Shown here in pieces: positions 61,501-64,000 of a stretch of 64,000 bases of DNA. Every line of letters starts with the position of its first letter. The stretch's first letter is position 1. The stretch spans positions 372,001 through 436,000 of the forward strand of contig MEHQ01001899.1 in NCBI GenBank assembly GCA_008828725.1, read 5' to 3'. This DNA is from Saccharina japonica (lineage: Eukaryota; Sar; Phaeophyceae; Laminariales; Laminariaceae). The notes beneath the pieces were generated by a model. That model saw nothing but the letters and a program-made list of their open reading frames with translations. It did not search any database and was not told the origin of the DNA. The position numbers and the translations under genes were made by a program.

Positions 61501-63507
61501 GCCCCTTCTATACCCCAATCTCTCAACCTCGAAGCTCGGCATACAGTGTAGATCATCGGCGACCTCGCGTTGTGCTGCTGCAGATGCTGCTGGTACATCA
61601 GCGTTTGAATATAATTAGAGCAGCGATGGATACGAGATGTCGCGTTGAAGTAGTCCGTAAATAGGACGCATGATACGAGTACGAGTAGTTTCTCAGGTGA
61701 GCAGTCGGAGCTTCTCCCACTACACGAAGCTGCGCAGAGCGTGCCATAGCACCGCCTCGGCGGCGCCTCGAACCCCACCGGCGCGACTGGGTGATAATAT
61801 AATATATCCTTTCGCTCCGTACTCTCCGCGATTGTTGTGTTGTGTCTGCAGCCATTCATGGTGGGTGTGAGATGAGTACGTTGTGTCACTCCAGAGGCAA
61901 GGGCCAGATATATACATAAATGTAGAGAAGACTGCTGCTGCTGCCACAAATAAATACCAGGTACCTTGTATAATGTCATAATGTGTGTTTGTATTGCATA
62001 CATACACGATTCCCCGGTATCGAGGCCGCACCGATCACCGCCGGTATTGTGGTCGAGGGTATACCGGTACCCCGGGTATATTCGGGTAGGCGTACCGAAC
62101 TACCGAAGTGTCGGGTACCGGTATTGGGAAAGTACCGAACTTACCGAAGTGTCGGGTACCGGTATTGGAAAAGTACCGAACTTACCAAAGTGTCGGGTAC
62201 CGGTATTGGAAAAGTACCGAACTTACCGAAGTGTCGGGTACCGGTATCGAAACAATACCGAACTTACCGAAGTGTCGGGTACCGGTATTGAAAAAGTACC
62301 GAACTTACCGAAGTGTTCGGTAGGGTATCGAGCCCGGTACCGAACAAATACCGGTACCCCCGGTATTGCGGTCGAGGGTATACCGGTACCTGGGGTATAT
62401 TTGGGCGGGCGTACCGAACTTACCGAAGTGTCGGGTACCGGTATTGGAAAAATACCGAACTTACCGAAGTGTCGGGTACCGGTATTGAAAAAATACCGAA
62501 CTTACCGAAGTGTCGGGTACCGGTATCGGGGCCATACCGAACTTACCGAAGTGTCGGGTACCGGTATTTACCGAGAAAATACCCCCGGTATACTTCGGTA
62601 CGTACCCTACCGAACATACCTTTGTAATATTTGGTGCTGGTGCGTGTGTTGACCAATGAAAAGCGAATTTGAATTTAATTTTTTCCAAATTGAATTTATT
62701 TTATACTCGTTAATTCGGGCCCTAAGTGAAAAAATGAAAAATGTTGCAACAAAATAATGAAATGTTACAATGTTACAATGTTACAATGTTAAAATGTTAC
62801 AATTCCGCCGATTTGAGGTTAAGGAGCCCCGTCATTCACAAAAAAAAAGCAGTCAGAAACTCCTATAATAGCTCTATCGTAGCACACGTCAGTGCGGACA
62901 CACCCCCTATCCCCTATCCGTTATCCCGTACTCCCCTACCCAAGCTGCTATTATTAATAGTACATAGATGTGCCCGATATTGTAACCGCCATTTATGTTG
63001 ACATTTTCCCCCTCTATACTACAATCAAGAGAAGACCCCCAAGCGGTTAATAGTCTTCCTCGCGAAGGGGACTACCACAGGAAAAACAACAAACGAAAAT
63101 GGTAGACACCCTCGGAGCACCCCGGTGTAATATCGCCACATCGCTGGAAACCCCTCGAATACAACCAGGAGGTCTTACGAATGAGCCCTACCCATGGCAC
63201 GAGGTCTTCAGCTACGGAAAGGAAGTACCTCGCCCAAAACACCTTTATACCTTAATGTAGTACCTGGTACGAGTACGAGTATATACTATTCACGTCAGTA
63301 AATCAGACCGGCGAGACTCACCACATCTGCCAGCGACCGCTCCAGCTGCCCCGCTCTCGTCTCCGACTCCTGCAACGCCTTCCGATTCAAGTCCAACTCC
63401 GCCAAGGTCTCGTCTAGTTTTGACGCTAGCTCTGCAGACACGGCACCCTCCGCGGGAGCATCGGCAATACCGCCCTCCGTCCGCGCGTTTGCGGCTTGCA
63501 GATCCGC
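49599..63507 (-). CDS. Long coiled-coil protein, 5' part missing
   Basis: A coiled-coil protein I cannot place in a named family. Exons in transcript order are 63507-63322, 59892-59701, 58782-58702, 58231-58082, 55669-55502, 54394-54203, 52700-52578, 51891-51673, 50911-50822 and 49802-49599 (TAA). They give 534 aa in this window. Every exon is a multiple of three and every intron is phase 0. Nearly all residues are Ala, Glu, Arg, Leu, Gln and Lys in heptad-like order, for example SKREVALLREAGDAALLGHR, RLEQEVAEWRRRAEESARQA and ALQNRLQEALSELSEQR. Only the 51.7 kb exon has a flexible Gly/Asn/Ala stretch. The last exon has an acidic FADDYDDLDQSQ and a Gly/Arg-rich end. No signal peptide, membrane segment or catalytic motif was seen. 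The start codon was not found, so the gene probably continues beyond 64000. It could be a Golgi tether, centrosomal or nuclear-envelope coiled-coil protein; composition alone cannot decide. Exons may be missing in the long introns. Confidence 0.8.
49966..50056 (+). repeat. About 29-bp tandem repeat, four units
   Basis: Four imperfect units of gtatactgtaa(t/a)caagatgata occur in the last intron of the coiled-coil gene. No coding content. Confidence 0.75.
50268..50423 (+). repeat. 12-bp minisatellite gttaccttaagt
   Basis: About 12 units of gttaccttaagt with scattered variants in the last intron of the coiled-coil gene. A second small array of (c)aaggaccatttcat / aaggaccgtttcac follows at about 50618-50685. 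Confidence 0.8.
50948..51045 (+). repeat. Inverted-end repeat family R5, copy 3
   Basis: Starts acagctgagagatcgaggat, followed by ttggccgaaag, and ends gatacttcgatcgcgcgtac. Similar to the copies at 826 and 46174. It begins 37 bases upstream (transcript sense) of the acceptor of the exon at 50911-50822. Confidence 0.6.
52848..52995 (-). pseudogene. Possible decayed coiled-coil exon
   Basis: A minus-strand frame reads LVELHQGLAEAGFRAGSRAA and goes on to VREASSF. Its composition is like the neighbouring coiled-coil exons and it lies in the intron between 52700 and 54203. No acceptable GT donor follows in frame. It may be a dead or alternative exon, or chance in GC-rich sequence. Confidence 0.25.
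53060..53397 (-). repeat. Dispersed TIR repeat family R2, most complete copy
   Basis: It opens with cacctcggacagatctgata and closes with tatctgatctgtccgaggtg, a clear terminal inverted repeat of about 20 bp or more. Inside are (gatacagat)n repeats, ccaggtgggagccgtacaat and gtaggacatgctgaacagat. It is a non-autonomous DNA element in an intron of the coiled-coil gene. Confidence 0.75.
53572..53990. repeat. Long foldback palindrome, arms about 200 bp
   Basis: The sequence from 53572 to about 53775 recurs as its reverse complement from about 53785 to 53990, with roughly one difference per seven bases. Matching landmarks are ggcaaggcagatat and gctccttggt.cactcccgt in the left arm, and accaaggagct and atatctgccttgcc in the right. 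Both arms share the block cgaggtccgcatcgaagga in one orientation. The central loop is very short. It lies in an intron of the coiled-coil gene and would give a long hairpin in the transcript. Confidence 0.85.
54714..54733 (+). repeat. Short CA dinucleotide repeat
   Basis: About nine ca units in an intron of the coiled-coil gene. Confidence 0.6.
55064..55140 (+). repeat. MITE-like repeat family R1, copy E
   Basis: It starts attgataagaacccgcgata, contains gcccaaaaatcaggtatc and gtttatacaccattttt, and ends ggttctgattattatta. Copy F lies about 200 bases away in the opposite orientation. Confidence 0.65.
55343..55432 (-). repeat. MITE-like repeat family R1, copy F
   Basis: Read on the minus strand it has caacccacgatgaacccc, aaaccatgtttatccctctg and, near its end, gtttggttatgattatta. 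It is in inverted orientation to copy E. Confidence 0.6.
55981..56063 (-). ncRNA. tRNA-like element, probably a pseudogene or SINE head
   Basis: On the minus strand, tagactagtgg fits the internal RNA polymerase III box A, and agttcgaatcc, 33 bases on, fits box B. A hairpin agtggtc / gactact encloses a loop with cttcaaa, the anticodon-loop sequence of selenocysteine tRNA. The acceptor strands do not pair and the T-stem is broken, so it is not a normal tRNA. It lies in a coiled-coil-gene intron next to a ttagggttaggg run. Confidence 0.35.
56905..57052 (+). repeat. Dispersed repeat family R3, copy 2
   Basis: It has ggttttgtgaccaca, tatctctctaggaagg, gaatcggcacggacactggg, tgtcgac and ggttaatgtgaacaacac, matching the copy at 7345 block by block with a short insertion. 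Confidence 0.6.
57711..58040 (+). repeat. Dispersed TIR repeat family R2, full-length copy
   Basis: It begins cggacatatcatctacagat and ends gatctgtctgatctgttcga, with gtgcaggatccgtatagtac, atccagaaaatatgtcctag and tgtacggctcccac inside. It lies about 40 bases from the splice donor at 58081 of the coiled-coil exon 58231-58082, on the intron side. Confidence 0.7.
60258..60420 (+). repeat. AT-rich tandem array, about 20-bp unit
   Basis: About eight units of tactaatactaagtaatcta with variants, directly before the large inverted-repeat element. Confidence 0.75.
60627..61237 (+). repeat. 41-bp tandem array, first block
   Basis: Units read approximately taccgaacttaccgaagtg followed by tcgggtaccggtattgaaaaa. 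At least nine are present, with single-base variants. The first few units are followed by a gap-like variant (gttcggtagggtatcgagccc) and a restart at about 60905. Confidence 0.85.
62044..62624 (+). repeat. 41-bp tandem array, second block
   Basis: Same unit as the first block, again with an internal break (gttcggtagggtatcgagccc) and restart near 62375. The same order of parts in both blocks suggests that one was copied from the other. Confidence 0.85.
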
Positions 63508-64000
63508 CTGCAACACATGCCAACACGTTTGGTTTTCCAGGAGGCGATCGGTGGGTGGGTGGGTGAGGGAGTGGGTGAGTGAACCCTATAATCCGAGCCC
63601 TAGCCATGGGACATGTTTCGTGTGNAATTACCCAAGGTGATCACAGGCCCGTCTACCTGTGCATTATTCACAAGGGAGCAAGGTACAGCGCGCCAGACCG
63701 ACGTGCCCAGATGCATCATGCCGGCTGAGTATCAACCAATTCGGAAAAAAAAAAGCTCGCAACAGTTCGCGTGCTTAGGAATGACTTGGGATGACGACAC
63801 ATTTAAGGCGTGGCAAGGTAGGGAGTTCCTCAATCATTGCACCTGAGGGACTTTTACCACTCAATGCTCTATGGGTACGATGCGTCTTTTCTTTCACAAC
63901 ATATATACATTCCTTTTGTACCTACTGTATGTATGCACGAGTTAGCCCGTGCGGGGAGGGGGGGGGGGGTATCGGGCTGAGCTTACAATTCTGCCTAGAG
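63508..64000. other. Right end, probable intron of coiled-coil gene
   Basis: No coiled-coil exon was recognised on the minus strand and no other gene on the plus strand. One N at about 63625 and a G run near 63956 mark weak assembly. The acceptor used by the exon 63507-63322 is at its left edge, so this is likely intron. Confidence 0.4.

Larger units (their letters stand above)
60494..62723. mobile_element. 2.2 kb non-autonomous DNA transposon with inverted ends
   Basis: The left end agggcccg (60494) to caccagcaccaaa (60588) is mirrored by the right end tttggtgctggtg (62631) to cgggccct (62723). This makes terminal inverted repeats of about 95 bp with few differences; shared blocks include cgcttttcattggtcaacac. 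The interior is two arrays of a 41-bp tandem repeat (about 60627-61237 and 62044-62624) around about 800 bp of non-repeat sequence. Each array starts like ggtataccggtacc.gggtat and ends ggtacgtaccctaccgaaca, which are themselves inverted. No transposase frame is present. No clean target duplication was identified. It sits in an intron of the coiled-coil gene. Confidence 0.75.

Noticed and set aside
60627-62624. CRISPR array
   Set aside because: Units are contiguous with no unique spacers, in a eukaryotic intron.
61966-62652. Frame of 228 codons of repeated VGYRY / YRTYRS type, and similar frames at 60938-61237
   Set aside because: Direct translation of the 41-bp tandem repeat, whose length happens to keep frames open.

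Overview
The window is nuclear DNA from a stramenopile-type alga, that is, a eukaryote with a plastid of red-algal descent. Three signs support this. Genes are split by many GT-AG introns. One gene encodes a fucoxanthin-chlorophyll a/c light-harvesting protein whose N-terminus has the two-part plastid targeting signal with a phenylalanine just after the predicted cleavage site (GNA|FIAPS). The gene set is purely eukaryotic: prefoldin, Treslin and a kinesin with an FHA domain. Exons are GC-rich, while introns and spacers are AT-rich and full of repeats. No rRNA, CRISPR array or bacterial operon was seen. There is one 458-base assembly gap (41477-41934) and a few single N bases.

Layout. 1-2845: no recognised exon, some dispersed repeats. 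2846-5988 (+): prefoldin subunit 3, five exons, first exon not located. 5989-7969: spacer with repeat copies. 7970-12369 (+): light-harvesting protein, four exons, 218 aa, apparently complete. 12370-14534: spacer with tandem duplications and hairpins. 14535-25782 (-): a Treslin/Sld3-type replication-initiation factor, at least ten exons. 25783-25957: short divergent promoter. 25958-47867 (+): an FHA-containing kinesin-3-like motor, about 23 exons and 1,300 aa over 22 kb, with the assembly gap in one intron. 47868-49598: spacer. 49599-63507 (-): a coiled-coil protein, ten exons found, probably continuing past the window. The last 0.5 kb has no recognised exon.

The five genes do not form a pathway. 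They are a chaperone subunit, a plastid antenna protein, a replication-licensing factor, a motor and a structural coiled-coil protein. The closest link is the head-to-head Treslin/kinesin pair, which shares only about 175 bp between start codons.

The non-coding part holds several short interspersed repeat families with inverted ends, each with three to six copies here. It also holds a 2.2 kb terminal-inverted-repeat element carrying two arrays of a 41-bp tandem repeat, a 0.4 kb foldback palindrome, and many minisatellites. Some minisatellites sit directly on splice sites. All exon joins were read by eye from frame, splice consensus and family resemblance; no alignment or transcript data were available.
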